Assembly (NCBI GenBank): GCA_900110015.1
Contig: FOCD01000003.1
Coordinates: 186,001-250,000, forward strand
Source of the DNA: Terribacillus saccharophilus
GTDB lineage: Bacteria; Bacillota; Bacilli; Bacillales; Amphibacillaceae
Length of the DNA stretch: 64,000 nt
Reading direction: 5' to 3'
How positions within the stretch are numbered: position 1 is the stretch's first letter; every line of letters begins with the position of its first letter. This document shows positions 8,402 to 17,000 of the stretch, in pieces. The notes beneath the pieces were generated by a model. It was not told where the DNA came from and made no database searches. It saw only the letters and a list, made by a program, of their open reading frames with translations. The translations under genes were made by a program, and so were the position numbers.

Positions 8402-9511
8402 ATGAATGAAAAATACGCTTCTCTTTTCGAGAGTTTAACTTTACCAAATGGCGTTACGTTGAAAAACCGCTTCGTACTCGCTCCGATGACACATTACTCA
8501 TCCAATCCTGATGGAACGATTTCTGATCAGGAACTTCCATATATCGCGCAGCGCTCCAAGGATATCGGCTTGGTTATCACAGCTGCATCCAATGTATCTG
8601 ATAGCGGGAAAGCATTCCCAGGACAGCCTTCTGTCGCCCACGATACAGACATTCCTGGCTTAAAAAAGCAGGCAGATACAATCAAGGCTGAAGGAGCAAA
8701 AGCAATCATCCAGCTGCACCACGGCGGACGTGAAGCAGTTGCTGATCTTGTGCCTAATGGAGATGTCGTTGCTCCAAGCGCTGTCGAAAAAGAAGGAGCA
8801 GCTACTCCGCGAGCATTGGAAACTGCAGAGGTGCAGCAAATTGTAGAAGATTTTGGTGAAGCTACCCGCCGTGCTATTGAAGCTGGCTTTGATGGCGTAG
8901 AAATCCATGGTGCAAACGGATATATCATTCAGCAGTTTTATTCCCCATTCTCCAATCGTCGTGATGATGAGTGGGGCGAGCGTCTACGCTTCCCAATGGC
9001 TATCATTGACAAAGTCACGGAAGCTGTGGAAAAGCATGGCTCAAAAGACTTTATCGTTGGTTACCGCTTCTCCCCAGAAGAACCGGAAACACCAGGGTTG
9101 ACGATGAAAGAAACGTTCGAGTTAATTGATGCACTTGTTGAAAAACCATTAGATTATCTGCATGTATCGTTGATGGACTTCCATTCCACAGCTCGTCGCG
9201 GTGCTGATACAAATGCAAAACGTATTGATTTGATCAAAGAACGTATCAATAACAAAATACCATTGATCGGCGTTGGATCCTTGTATTCTGCTGAAGATGT
9301 AGCCGCAGCGAAAGCGACTGGTGTCCCGCTGATTGCTTTAGGCCGCGAATTGCTAATTGATCCAGAATTCGCTACCAAGCTTAAAGAAGGACGCGAAGAC
9401 GAAATCGTCCGTCTAATCGATCCTACCCGTGCGGATCACCACGGTCTTACAGAAACGCTTTGGAATATCGTCTTGCAAACAAAAGGCTGGGTTCCGACAA
9501 AAGCAGAGTAA
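8402..9511 (+). CDS. yqiG: NADH:flavin oxidoreductase, Old Yellow Enzyme family (YqiG-like)
   Basis: A 369-residue FMN-binding TIM-barrel ene-reductase. The start at 8402 is chosen for AAAGGAGG 10 bases upstream; the in-frame extension to 8294 lacks one. Seen: NRFVLAPMTH at strand 1, the IIQLHHGGR substrate-binding His pair, AIEAGFDGVEIHGANGYIIQQF, YRFSPEEPETPG, and the GVGSLYSAED / ALGREL phosphate-binding end of the barrel. Very similar to B. subtilis YqiG as recalled. Such enzymes reduce activated C=C bonds or quinone-like electrophiles. A small unknown gene follows 60 bp downstream. Confidence 0.92.
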   Translation: MNEKYASLFESLTLPNGVTLKNRFVLAPMTHYSSNPDGTISDQELPYIAQRSKDIGLVITAASNVSDSGKAFPGQPSVAHDTDIPGLKKQADTIKAEGAKAIIQLHHGGREAVADLVPNGDVVAPSAVEKEGAATPRALETAEVQQIVEDFGEATRRAIEAGFDGVEIHGANGYIIQQFYSPFSNRRDDEWGERLRFPMAIIDKVTEAVEKHGSKDFIVGYRFSPEEPETPGLTMKETFELIDALVEKPLDYLHVSLMDFHSTARRGADTNAKRIDLIKERINNKIPLIGVGSLYSAEDVAAAKATGVPLIALGRELLIDPEFATKLKEGREDEIVRLIDPTRADHHGLTETLWNIVLQTKGWVPTKAE

Positions 9512-9571
9512 TAGCGAAGCGCATCCTATTATGCTTTAATGGAATAAAAGCGTTCGAAGGAGAGAACTCAA

Positions 9572-9922
9572 ATGGCAAAAATTTCAGCACTAGTATTGAA
9601 ACCAGAAAGAGACTTCGCTGCAAAGTCCGTACCATCAGACCCGCAAGGCATTCAAAAATTCGTTGGCGGTTCACCTATCATGACAAGATTGGTTGATGGA
9701 ATAGTTGTCGTCAGCAATGAAAGTGCTACGGAAAATGATCCGTTGAACTTCACTATTTTCCAGCGTCACAATGATCATGTTCATGAACTAGGCAAACTAT
9801 ATGGTGATGCTGTATTTGCAGCAGAATCCGATAAAGGATTGACTAGCCTCGACAAGGATCAGAAACAAGCTGTTAAAGAATGGTTCCAGTTCGGTCGGGA
9901 TAGACTTCTATTAAATGAATAG
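9572..9922 (+). CDS. Hypothetical protein, 116 aa
   Basis: A soluble, slightly acidic small protein of unknown family. The ATG follows GAAGGAGAGAACTCAA, and a good terminator follows the stop, so it is very probably expressed, perhaps with the OYE gene 60 bp upstream. The N-terminal half is beta-rich (ISALVLKP, TRLVDGIVVVSNES), the middle has a His-rich turn (FQRHNDHVHELGK), and the C-terminal half looks helical (KDQKQAVKEWFQFGRDRLL). No cysteine and no transmembrane segment are present. Its function cannot be inferred beyond the neighbourhood. Confidence 0.8.
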   Translation: MAKISALVLKPERDFAAKSVPSDPQGIQKFVGGSPIMTRLVDGIVVVSNESATENDPLNFTIFQRHNDHVHELGKLYGDAVFAAESDKGLTSLDKDQKQAVKEWFQFGRDRLLLNE

Positions 9923-9927
9923 AATGA

Positions 9928-9960
9928 AAAAGGCCCTCTCAGACGAGAGGGTCTTTATTT
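9928..9960. terminator. Terminator between convergent genes (9922 / 9959)
   Basis: CCCTCTC-agac-GAGAGGG hairpin flanked by A-rich and T-rich tracts. It overlaps the stop codon of alaT on the minus strand. Confidence 0.8.
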
Positions 9961-11134
9961 ATGCATTCTGCTTTTCAACAAAACGTTTAATTCGCTTCAT
10001 CGCTTCCGTCAGCTGCTTCATGGACGTGGCATAAGAACAGCGAATATAGCCTTCTCCGCTTTCCCCGAATACACTTCCAGGTACAACGGCTACCTTTTCT
10101 TCAATCAGCAAAGCTTCCGCAAAAGCTTCTGAAGTCATTCCGGTTTCTTTAATAGATGGGAAGATGTAGAAAGCTCCGCCCGGTCTGTTGGTCATCAAGC
10201 CCATTTCTTCGAAAGCTGATGTAACAAAGTTCCTCCGCTGACGATAGCTTTTTCTCATATGCTCTACACTGGCAGATCCACTTCGCAGTGCTTCAACCGC
10301 ACCGTATTGAGCCATCGTTGGCGCGCACATGATTGTATACTGATGAATCTTCGTCATTGCTTGGATCAGTTCAGCAGGCCCCGCAGCATAGCCGAGACGC
10401 CAGCCTGTCATCGCAAATGATTTAGAGAATCCGGAAATGAGAATCGTGCGATCCTGCATATTCGGTAAGCTGGAGAAGCTCACGTAATCAGCTTCATAGC
10501 TCAGCTCTGCATATATCTCATCAGAAAGTACGAGCAAGTCATGTTCTTCCACAAGCTCTGCAATCGGCAGCAGTTCCTCCCGATTCAGCATAGTGCCGGT
10601 CGGGTTGTTCGGATTACATAGGATAATGGCCTTTGTTTTAGATGTAAGAGCATTCTCCAACTCTTCCGGCTGCAGCTTAAAGCCATTCTCCGCTTTCGTA
10701 CCGACAGAGACCGGTACTCCTCCTGCCAATGAAACAGCCGAAGCATAAGCAACAAAACATGGTTCGACGATGATAACTTCATCACCCGGGTTAAGAATCG
10801 CCCGCAAAGCAATATCGATTGCCTGGCTCGCTCCTACAGTAACGATTACTTGATCAGCAGGGCGGTAAGTCACAGCGTATGTTGTTTTAAGATAATCAGA
10901 AATCAGTTCCCGCAATTCCATCAGTCCAGCATTTGCTGTGTAAGCTGTATACCCTTGCTCGAGCGAATGATAGCTTGCTTCAATAACATTCCATGGTGTG
11001 ACAAAATCTGGTTCACCAACTCCTAAGGAAATAACATTCTCCATTGTAGAAGCTAAGTCAAAGAAGCGTCGAATTCCAGATGGTTTCAAAGCCTCAACGT
11101 GCTCCGCAATGAAGCGGCTTGTATCCAGACTCAT
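9959..11134 (-). CDS. alaT: PLP-dependent aminotransferase, alanine-type (AlaT/YugH-like)
   Basis: A 391-residue fold-type I aminotransferase. Motifs: KPSGIRRFFDLA near the N-terminus, TVGASQAIDIALRAI, CNPNNPTG, SDEIYAEL, and SGFSKSFAMTGWRLGY carrying the PLP lysine Lys238, with the carboxylate-binding Arg in YIRCSYA near the end. It matches B. subtilis YugH (renamed AlaT, alanine transaminase) closely as recalled. Its ATG overlaps the stop of the Lrp-type regulator by 4 bases (ATGA), giving translational coupling in the same alaR-alaT order. It should interconvert pyruvate and alanine with glutamate/2-oxoglutarate. Confidence 0.9.
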   Translation of the reverse strand: MSLDTSRFIAEHVEALKPSGIRRFFDLASTMENVISLGVGEPDFVTPWNVIEASYHSLEQGYTAYTANAGLMELRELISDYLKTTYAVTYRPADQVIVTVGASQAIDIALRAILNPGDEVIIVEPCFVAYASAVSLAGGVPVSVGTKAENGFKLQPEELENALTSKTKAIILCNPNNPTGTMLNREELLPIAELVEEHDLLVLSDEIYAELSYEADYVSFSSLPNMQDRTILISGFSKSFAMTGWRLGYAAGPAELIQAMTKIHQYTIMCAPTMAQYGAVEALRSGSASVEHMRKSYRQRRNFVTSAFEEMGLMTNRPGGAFYIFPSIKETGMTSEAFAEALLIEEKVAVVPGSVFGESGEGYIRCSYATSMKQLTEAMKRIKRFVEKQNA

Positions 11135-11628
11135 GGACTCACCGGCATTCTGCGATCATTATTGTCATCTTCACCGAAGATGATGCCATCATGTTTATAC
11201 TTTTTCAGGATGAAGTGAGTGGTCGTCGAGATAACTGTGTCCAATGTGGACAGCTTTTCAGATACAAAGCGTGCAACCTGTGACATAGTTTTGCCTTCCA
11301 CCGAAACGGACAAATCGTATGCACCTGACATCAAATAAACAGCTTTCACTTCCGGGAAACGATAAATACGTTCTGCTACATCATCGAATCCTTTGCCTCG
11401 AATAGGCGTTACCTTTACATCAATCATGGCAGTCACACCTTCATGACCACGCACTTCTGTCCAATCGATCAACGTTGAATAACCGTGAACGATCTGCATT
11501 TCCTCAAATTTACTGATAGCTGCTTCTACTTCTTCAACGGACAGCTCTACCATCCGCGCTATCATATGTACATCCATTCTTCCGTTTTTCTCTAATAGCT
11601 CTAATATCTCTATCTCTTTCTTATCCAA
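11131..11628 (-). CDS. alaR: Lrp/AsnC-family regulator (AlaR/YugG-like)
   Basis: About 165 residues: an N-terminal winged helix (IEILELLEKNGRMDVHMIARMVELSVEEVEAAI) and a C-terminal RAM-type ligand-binding domain (GVTAMIDVKVTPIRGKGFDDVAERI, VYLMSGAYDLSVSVEG). A GTG at 11637 gives three more residues, but the GAGGAG Shine-Dalgarno sits directly on it; the TTG at 11628 has ideal 8-base spacing and is preferred. It probably controls its own operon with alaT in response to alanine, as in B. subtilis alaRT. Confidence 0.88.
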   Translation of the reverse strand: MDKKEIEILELLEKNGRMDVHMIARMVELSVEEVEAAISKFEEMQIVHGYSTLIDWTEVRGHEGVTAMIDVKVTPIRGKGFDDVAERIYRFPEVKAVYLMSGAYDLSVSVEGKTMSQVARFVSEKLSTLDTVISTTTHFILKKYKHDGIIFGEDDNNDRRMPVSP

Positions 11629-11719
11629 GTCTGTCACTCCTCTAACACCTTAATGATGTAAGTTCTATTTTATCTGAAAACAAAGAATTGATAAACCGAA
11701 AACGGATACACCGCTGATA

Positions 11720-13075
11720 TCAGCCGATGATGATTCGTTCTTCTGGATTTCGCACGGCAGTCTTCTTAATTCGGAAAGCTAATGCAAACGCTATCGTAAT
11801 CGGTCCAACACGCCCCATGAACATGAGAAGGGAAAGAAGCATCTTACCCGGTTCGGAAAGCTCCGGCGTCAATCCCAGTGTCATACCGACCGTCCCGAAA
11901 GCAGAAAGTACTTCGAACGCAATATAATTGAGTGCAGCACCTTTCTCCGTAATAGCAAGCAAAAACACGAATAGCGATACAAGGAGGACTGAATATGTCG
12001 TGATTGAAAATGCCCGGAAAACTAAATCTCCTGGTATCCGTCGATTTCTGATATTCACTTCCTGTTTTCCTTTGATCAGTGCCCATACTGCAAACAGCAA
12101 TATGGAAAATGTTGTGACTTTAATACCCCCTGCAGTTCCTCCAGTTCCGCCGCCGATAAACATAAGTGCCATTGTTACCAACTGTGATCCTAATGTCAGA
12201 TCAGCTGTATTCAACGAATTGAAACCAGCAGTTCTTGGAACTACGCCATGGAAATAGGAAGCCAATAGTTTATCATTCCATGGCAGATTTCCGATAGTGG
12301 CTGGATTACCATACTCCAATAAAAAGATTAATATTGTCCCGATAGCGACAAGTATAGCAGACATCCATAAAACAACTTTTGTATGAAGCATCAGCCGTTT
12401 TCCTTTTTTCTTCTGTAAGATATCAGCTACGACGATGAAGCCGATTCCACCTAATATCAGAAGACTTGTCAACGTAAGATTGACTATCGGATCACCAACA
12501 TAAGCAGTCATGCTGCTGAAATCTCCCATAATATCAAATCCGGCATTATTGAAAGCAGATATTGAATGAAAGAGTCCGTAATAAAAAGATTTCAGATAGC
12601 CAAACTCATCGCCCCAGTGAACCCCGAGGATAATCGTTCCAATCACCTCACAAATAACAGTGAATAAGAGAACAAAACGCACCATTCGGACAATACCTTC
12701 GTACGAATTCTGATTGAGTGATTCTTTGACTAAATGCCGCTCCTCAAAGCTTATATTGCGGCGAAGCAGCAATGCGATGAATACTGTGAGCGTCATAAAT
12801 CCTAATCCGCCTATCTGGATAAGACACAACAGTACAATTTGGCCAAATAAAGTAAAGGTGGTCTGTGTATCGACCACTACCAGCCCTGTCACACAAACAG
12901 CTGAAGTTGCTTCGAATAGCGCATCAATAAATGAAAGATGGTGTCGATCCGCTGTCGCCATCGGAAGCATCAGAAGAAACGTACCCAATGCGATTAACAC
13001 GAGAAATCCCAGCGCAAAGAATTGTGGCGGGTTGATCTTTATACGATGAAACAGCTTTCTCCTTCTAGTCGCCAT
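11720..13075 (-). CDS. Potassium uptake channel subunit, KtrB/KtrD family
   Basis: A 451-residue TrkH/KtrB-type K+ translocating subunit with four membrane-pore-membrane repeats. The four P-loops are visible: TSAVCVTGLVVVDT, HSISAFNNAGFD, VVPRTAGFNSL and LSAFGTVGMTLG, each with its filter Gly. The flexible intramembrane gate loop GGGTGGTAGGIKVTTF is present in the third repeat. It normally works as a dimer on a cytosolic RCK ring (KtrA/KtrC). No ktrA/ktrC gene is adjacent, as for the stand-alone ktrD of B. subtilis, so KtrD is the likelier orthologue. The 108-bp upstream spacer is too short to hold a c-di-AMP riboswitch. Confidence 0.92.
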   Translation of the reverse strand: MATRRRKLFHRIKINPPQFFALGFLVLIALGTFLLMLPMATADRHHLSFIDALFEATSAVCVTGLVVVDTQTTFTLFGQIVLLCLIQIGGLGFMTLTVFIALLLRRNISFEERHLVKESLNQNSYEGIVRMVRFVLLFTVICEVIGTIILGVHWGDEFGYLKSFYYGLFHSISAFNNAGFDIMGDFSSMTAYVGDPIVNLTLTSLLILGGIGFIVVADILQKKKGKRLMLHTKVVLWMSAILVAIGTILIFLLEYGNPATIGNLPWNDKLLASYFHGVVPRTAGFNSLNTADLTLGSQLVTMALMFIGGGTGGTAGGIKVTTFSILLFAVWALIKGKQEVNIRNRRIPGDLVFRAFSITTYSVLLVSLFVFLLAITEKGAALNYIAFEVLSAFGTVGMTLGLTPELSEPGKMLLSLLMFMGRVGPITIAFALAFRIKKTAVRNPEERIIIG

Positions 13076-13204
13076 GTCTATACAAGTCCTTTTATAGTTT
13101 TGTTTTACGTCTCACTTATACTATATATTATTCGATTATAATACTGAAAAAAGTGTGAATATGCTATGGTATATTGTAGCTAAATGAAGAAAAGGATGTT
13201 CGAC

Positions 13205-14314
13205 ATGCATATAGCAATTATTGGAGCAGGAATAGCGGGATCTGTTACCGCTTATAAACTTGCCAAAGCGGGCATGCAGGTAACCGTGATCGATCGTTTT
13301 GACCAAGGACAAGCGACAGATGCAGCTGCTGGAATCGTCTGTCCATGGCTCTCTCAGCGACGAAACAAAGATTGGTATCAGCTAGCAAAAGGCGGGGCTC
13401 GCTATTACCCGGAGATTATAGAGGAACTTCGACTTGATGGCGAAGAGGAAACAGGCTATAGCCGTGTAGGTGCCTTAAGCTTGCATCAAGATGCCAAGAA
13501 ATTAGAAGCCATGCAGAAACGAGCAGAAAAACGCAGAGACGATGCTCCTGAAATGGGAGACATTACTCTGTTGGAAGAAGATGAAGTACGTAAGATTTCC
13601 CCATTACTTGCACCAGGGTTTGGTGCCGTACACGTCAGCGGAGCAGCTCGTGTCGACGGCCGCGCTTTACGCAATAGCTTGCATCGGGCAGCCAAGAAAT
13701 ACAACGCTCATTTCGTTTCAGCCGATGCTCACCTTTCAATGAATGCAGATCAAATCGTTGTGACAGCTGGCGATGAAGAATGGATACCTGATCAGGTTGT
13801 AGTCACAGCCGGAGCTTGGGCCAAAGAGCTGCTCGAACCGTTAGGCTATTCACTGCAAGTCAGCTTCCAGAAAGCACAGATTTGTCATTTGCAGCTGGAC
13901 GCCGCTCAAACAGAAGACTGGCCAGTTATTATACCGCCCAACGATCAATACCTGCTTGCCTTCCCAGATGGCAGAATGGTAGCTGGAGCCACACACGAGA
14001 ATGATGAAGAAATGAATACAAAAATCACCGCTGGCGGTGTGCATGAAGTGTTAAGCAAAGCCATCGAGCTTGCACCTGAACTAGCAGAGGCTAAGTTAAC
14101 TGAGACTCGGGTTGGATTCCGGCCATTTACACCGGGCTTTCTTCCGGTATTCGGCCGCCTTCCAAAGCATCAAAATCTTTATGTAATGAATGGACTGGGC
14201 GCATCAGGTCTTACAATGGGGCCTTTTGTCGCCTCTCAGCTCACGAAGTTAATACTAGGACAAGAAACCGATATCGACATTTCTGCTTATAATCCGCTAG
14301 GTGCGCTAGTATAA
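13205..14314 (+). CDS. FAD-dependent oxidoreductase, DAO family (YurR-like)
   Basis: A 369-residue D-amino-acid-oxidase/glycine-oxidase-like flavoprotein. Start 13205 (MHIAIIGAG) is preferred over 13184 because AAAAGGA precedes it at normal spacing. Seen: the N-terminal Rossmann IIGAGIAGSVTAYKLAKAGMQVTVIDR, then DAAAGIVCPWLSQRR and YQLAKGGARYYP, VVVTAGAWAKELL, and the C-terminal ETRVGFRPFTPGFLPVFGR...GLGASGLTMGP FAD-binding end. It resembles B. subtilis YurR as recalled, a putative amine or amino-acid oxidase. The substrate is unknown, and it is monocistronic. Confidence 0.87.
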   Translation: MHIAIIGAGIAGSVTAYKLAKAGMQVTVIDRFDQGQATDAAAGIVCPWLSQRRNKDWYQLAKGGARYYPEIIEELRLDGEEETGYSRVGALSLHQDAKKLEAMQKRAEKRRDDAPEMGDITLLEEDEVRKISPLLAPGFGAVHVSGAARVDGRALRNSLHRAAKKYNAHFVSADAHLSMNADQIVVTAGDEEWIPDQVVVTAGAWAKELLEPLGYSLQVSFQKAQICHLQLDAAQTEDWPVIIPPNDQYLLAFPDGRMVAGATHENDEEMNTKITAGGVHEVLSKAIELAPELAEAKLTETRVGFRPFTPGFLPVFGRLPKHQNLYVMNGLGASGLTMGPFVASQLTKLILGQETDIDISAYNPLGALV

Positions 14315-14316
14315 AG

Positions 14317-14345
14317 TAAGCCCATGGTCAGCATGGGCTCTTTGT
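14317..14345. terminator. Bidirectional terminator
   Basis: AGCCCATG (14319-14326), a 5-nt loop and CATGGGCT (14332-14339). It lies just after the oxidoreductase and overlaps the 3' end of the convergent GNAT gene. Confidence 0.75.
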
Positions 14346-14798
14346 CATAATCAGGAACAGCAAGCCATCAGACTCCCGATTAAATCGATTAATTTCCCGG
14401 AAGCCGGCCTTTTCATAAAGGTGGACAGCACGTTCATTGAAAGCAGCTACCGTAAGCCGGTATTGATTCTGCTCGATATTTTCTTTGATCCACTTCAGGA
14501 TTTCAGAGAAAAACTGCGAACCTCTCCCTTGACCCGTCTTTTCGGGTACCATACCGACTCCGATATCCAAATAGGAATCGTCACTATAGTCACCGCCAAG
14601 CACTCGTGCATCATCTCCAACACAGAAATATCCAAGCAGGATCCCGTTTTCGTAGACTCCATAATAGTCGCCGACCATGAGCATCATGACTGCCCCTTCT
14701 GTGTAGGTGAGGTTATATAGATCATAAGGCGGGGAATAGCGCCAATGCAATACAGCATACGCATCATCTGCAGTTAGTGATTTTATCTCATATCCCAT
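14328..14798 (-). CDS. GNAT-family N-acetyltransferase
   Basis: A 156-residue acetyl-CoA-dependent acyltransferase. The start ATG at 14798 follows GAAGGAG with 8-base spacing; a TTG one codon earlier is less likely. The acetyl-CoA pyrophosphate loop is seen as VPEKTGQGRGSQFF (Q/RxxGxG/A pattern), followed by LTVAAFNERAVHLYEKAGFREINRF, the typical GNAT C-terminal strand-helix. The N-terminal YSPPYDLYNL is shared with a Bacillaceae GNAT subgroup. The substrate is unknown. Confidence 0.88.
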   Translation of the reverse strand: MGYEIKSLTADDAYAVLHWRYSPPYDLYNLTYTEGAVMMLMVGDYYGVYENGILLGYFCVGDDARVLGGDYSDDSYLDIGVGMVPEKTGQGRGSQFFSEILKWIKENIEQNQYRLTVAAFNERAVHLYEKAGFREINRFNRESDGLLFLIMTKSPC

Positions 14799-14894
14799 CA
14801 AAAGGACTCCTTCTATCAGTTATTGCTTGTATTATAGCATTTTCCATCTACAGAGAAATGGGTATACTTGAACTTAAGAAAGGACGGTATCATT

Positions 14895-15761
14895 ATGGAA
14901 TTGCGGCAGCTACGCTATCTGATCGAAATCGTAAAACAGAAAAGGCTGACAAAAGCAGCAGAAAGCCTGCATGTCTCTCAGCCTGCTCTCAGCAAAACGA
15001 TCAAGAGTTTGGAAGAAGAACTCGGGATTACCTTATTCAAACGTACGAACAAATCCACTACCTTGACCGATGCAGGCAAAGTAGTACATACCTATGGTCA
15101 GCAAGTGCTTGCCCAATTGGACGAAATGCAAACGACACTCCAAGATCTTACCGATCTGAAGCAAGGAGCTGTCACTATCGGGATTCCGCCTATCATCGGC
15201 AGTCTCTTCTTTCCTAAGGTAATGGCTCGTTTCCATCAGACCTATCCGAATGTCACGATCAATATTACCGAATACGGGGCCGCCCGGGTCGTAAAGGCAG
15301 TTGAAGAGGGGGAATTCGAGCTTGGTGTTGCTGTTTTGCCCCTTGATGAAACAGAGTTCAATTATTATCCGATTGTTGAGGAAGATATGAAGCTGATGGT
15401 ACATCGGGAGCATCCGCTAGCAGATCGGGAATTGGTTGAGCTGAAAGAATTAAAGGACGAAGATTTCATTTTCTATAATGAAGAATTTGCGTTGCACGAT
15501 ATTATGCGAAAACGCTGCATCGAAGAAGGCTTCGAACCGCATATCCTCTTCAAGAGTGCGCAGTGGGATTTCATCAGTGAAATGGTTGCCGCTAACTTGG
15601 GCGTCAGTCTGCTTCCTGAATCCATTTGTAATCGTACTTATAATGCAGATATCCGCATTATTGATTTAACGCCCTCCATTCCGTGGAATCTGGCTATCAT
15701 CACAAAAAAAGACAAATATATTTCCTATGCCGGAAGACGTTTTATTGAATTTTTCCTCTAA
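14895..15761 (+). CDS. cidR: LysR-family regulator, CidR-like (YwbI)
   Basis: A 288-residue LysR-type regulator. The start at 14895 (MELRQLRYLIEIVKQK) is placed by AAAGGA just upstream. The winged helix is residues 1-60 (LTKAAESLHVSQPALSKTIKSLEEELGITLF). The effector domain follows, with the LysR substrate-domain pattern GIPPIIGSLFFPKVMARF. It lies directly upstream of cidA-cidB in the same orientation, as in B. subtilis ywbI-ywbH-ywbG and staphylococcal cidR-cidABC. Known relatives activate the cid genes in response to overflow metabolites such as acetate or pyruvate. Confidence 0.9.
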   Translation: MELRQLRYLIEIVKQKRLTKAAESLHVSQPALSKTIKSLEEELGITLFKRTNKSTTLTDAGKVVHTYGQQVLAQLDEMQTTLQDLTDLKQGAVTIGIPPIIGSLFFPKVMARFHQTYPNVTINITEYGAARVVKAVEEGEFELGVAVLPLDETEFNYYPIVEEDMKLMVHREHPLADRELVELKELKDEDFIFYNEEFALHDIMRKRCIEEGFEPHILFKSAQWDFISEMVAANLGVSLLPESICNRTYNADIRIIDLTPSIPWNLAIITKKDKYISYAGRRFIEFFL

Positions 15762-15766
15762 TCCAA

Positions 15767-15794
15767 TATAACTTTTAGTTATACACAATATAAT
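15767..15794 (+). promoter_or_regulatory. cidAB promoter with a LysR-type dyad
   Basis: Perfect inverted repeat TATAAC-ttttA-GTTATA (15767-15783), compatible with the LysR T-N11-A box, lies immediately upstream of a TATAAT -10 element (15789-15794) with no good -35. That is the usual layout of an activator-dependent promoter, here presumably served by CidR. Confidence 0.55.
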
Positions 15795-15882
15795 ATATAT
15801 GTATTTTACGAATACGTGAGACCGCAGTATGATGGAGTTATCAATAATAGTTATGGATAACTTTCTGTTAGGAGGAAGAATT

Positions 15883-16263
15883 ATGGTACGAAAAACGATT
15901 ACCATGCTTTCTCAGCTAGCGATCATTCACGTATTTTATTTTGCCGGTGTCGGCTTAGCACATATATTATCTCTTCCGGTACCAGGCTCCATCGTAGGTC
16001 TGGTCTTGTTGTTACTAAGCTTATTTGCAGGCATCGTCAAACTGGAATGGATCGAGAAAGCAGGGGGCTGGCTATTGGCTGAACTTCTGCTTTTCTTTGT
16101 CCCATCAGCTGTCGGTATCCTGAATTATAAGGAGATTTTGAACTGGCAAGGTCTAGAGACAGTGCTGCTGATTCTTATCAGCACCTTCATCGTAATGGCC
16201 GCTACTGGATTCACCGCTGAGAAGCTGTACAGAAGAAAAAGAAAAGGAGGACACACACAATGA
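15883..16263 (+). CDS. cidA: Holin-like protein CidA
   Basis: A 126-residue LrgA/CidA-family membrane protein. The ATG at 15883 follows AGGAGGAAGAATT. About four membrane spans are seen, with family motifs VPGSIVGLVLLLLSLF and ELLLFFVPSAVGILNY, and a basic C-terminus (KLYRRKRKGG). In B. subtilis and Staphylococcus CidA is a holin-like partner of CidB affecting autolysis and three-carbon metabolite transport. It overlaps cidB by 4 bases (ATGA), so the two are coupled. Confidence 0.93.
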   Translation: MVRKTITMLSQLAIIHVFYFAGVGLAHILSLPVPGSIVGLVLLLLSLFAGIVKLEWIEKAGGWLLAELLLFFVPSAVGILNYKEILNWQGLETVLLILISTFIVMAATGFTAEKLYRRKRKGGHTQ

Positions 16264-16964
16264 CTACCGCACTGATTATCTTAATAGGCACCATTGTAAC
16301 CTACGTCATCTACCGCGCCTCAAAAGTTGTTTACAAGAAATGGCCCATGCCGTTCTTCCACCCGCTGCTGCTGTGTCCCCTTATTCTTATCGGCATCATT
16401 CAATTGTCTCATTTACAGCCAAGTGACTATGCCCTATCTTCAAGCCTTTGGACACATATGCTCGGGCCAGCTACTGTTGCCTTTGCTATTCCAATTTATA
16501 AACACGCTCCCCTGTTGCGGAAGAACATCATGATCATTCTAACGAGTATTGCAGCCGGTACATTGGTAGCAATCGGTTCTTCTCTGCTCTTGAGTCTTGT
16601 TATGCGTTTCAATGGCGATTTACTGATCAGTATCCTGCCTCGATCCATTACAACACCTATCGCAATTGAAGTATCGAAAACGATTGGCGGCTTACCGACC
16701 TTGACGACTGTCTTCGTTATCGTTACTGGTGTGACAGGCGGTATCATCGGCCCGTATGTTATTCGACTGATGGCACTCAAATCCCCTGTTGCCCGCGGTT
16801 TAGCACTTGGAATGGGAGCTCATGGAGTGGGCACCAACAAAGCAATGGAATATGGTGAGCAAGAAGGTACATTCTCGACTATCGGCATGATTATGGCTGC
16901 CGCTATGACATTGATTTGGGGAGGCTTGCTCATCCCTTCCTTATTGAACATCACCATCCTATGA
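16260..16964 (+). CDS. cidB: LrgB-family protein CidB
   Basis: A 234-residue polytopic membrane protein of the LrgB/CidB/YwbG family. Diagnostic segments: SITTPIAIEVSKTIGGLPTLTTVFVIVTG in the middle, IGPYVIRL, and RGLALGMGAHGVGTNKAMEYGEQEGTFS near the C-terminus. It is translationally coupled to cidA and followed by a strong terminator, closing the cidR-cidAB unit. Together with CidA it is proposed to shape membrane permeability, murein hydrolase activity and pyruvate/acetate handling. Confidence 0.94.
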   Translation: MTTALIILIGTIVTYVIYRASKVVYKKWPMPFFHPLLLCPLILIGIIQLSHLQPSDYALSSSLWTHMLGPATVAFAIPIYKHAPLLRKNIMIILTSIAAGTLVAIGSSLLLSLVMRFNGDLLISILPRSITTPIAIEVSKTIGGLPTLTTVFVIVTGVTGGIIGPYVIRLMALKSPVARGLALGMGAHGVGTNKAMEYGEQEGTFSTIGMIMAAAMTLIWGGLLIPSLLNITIL

Positions 16965-17000
16965 GAAAAAGCATTTGCCGAAAATGGCAAATGCTTTTTC
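16965..17000. terminator. Bidirectional terminator between cidB and bdbC
   Basis: 14-bp perfect inverted repeat AAAAAGCATTTGCC / GGCAAATGCTTTTT with a 6-nt loop between convergent genes. Confidence 0.92.

Noticed and set aside
13076-13183. Possible c-di-AMP (ydaO-type) riboswitch before the Ktr gene
   Set aside because: The spacer is about 108 bp and lacks the conserved riboswitch core; too short for that element.
14777-15217. 146-codon plus-strand frame overlapping cidR
   Set aside because: It overlaps the start of the LysR gene in another frame with no Shine-Dalgarno; it is a shadow of cidR.
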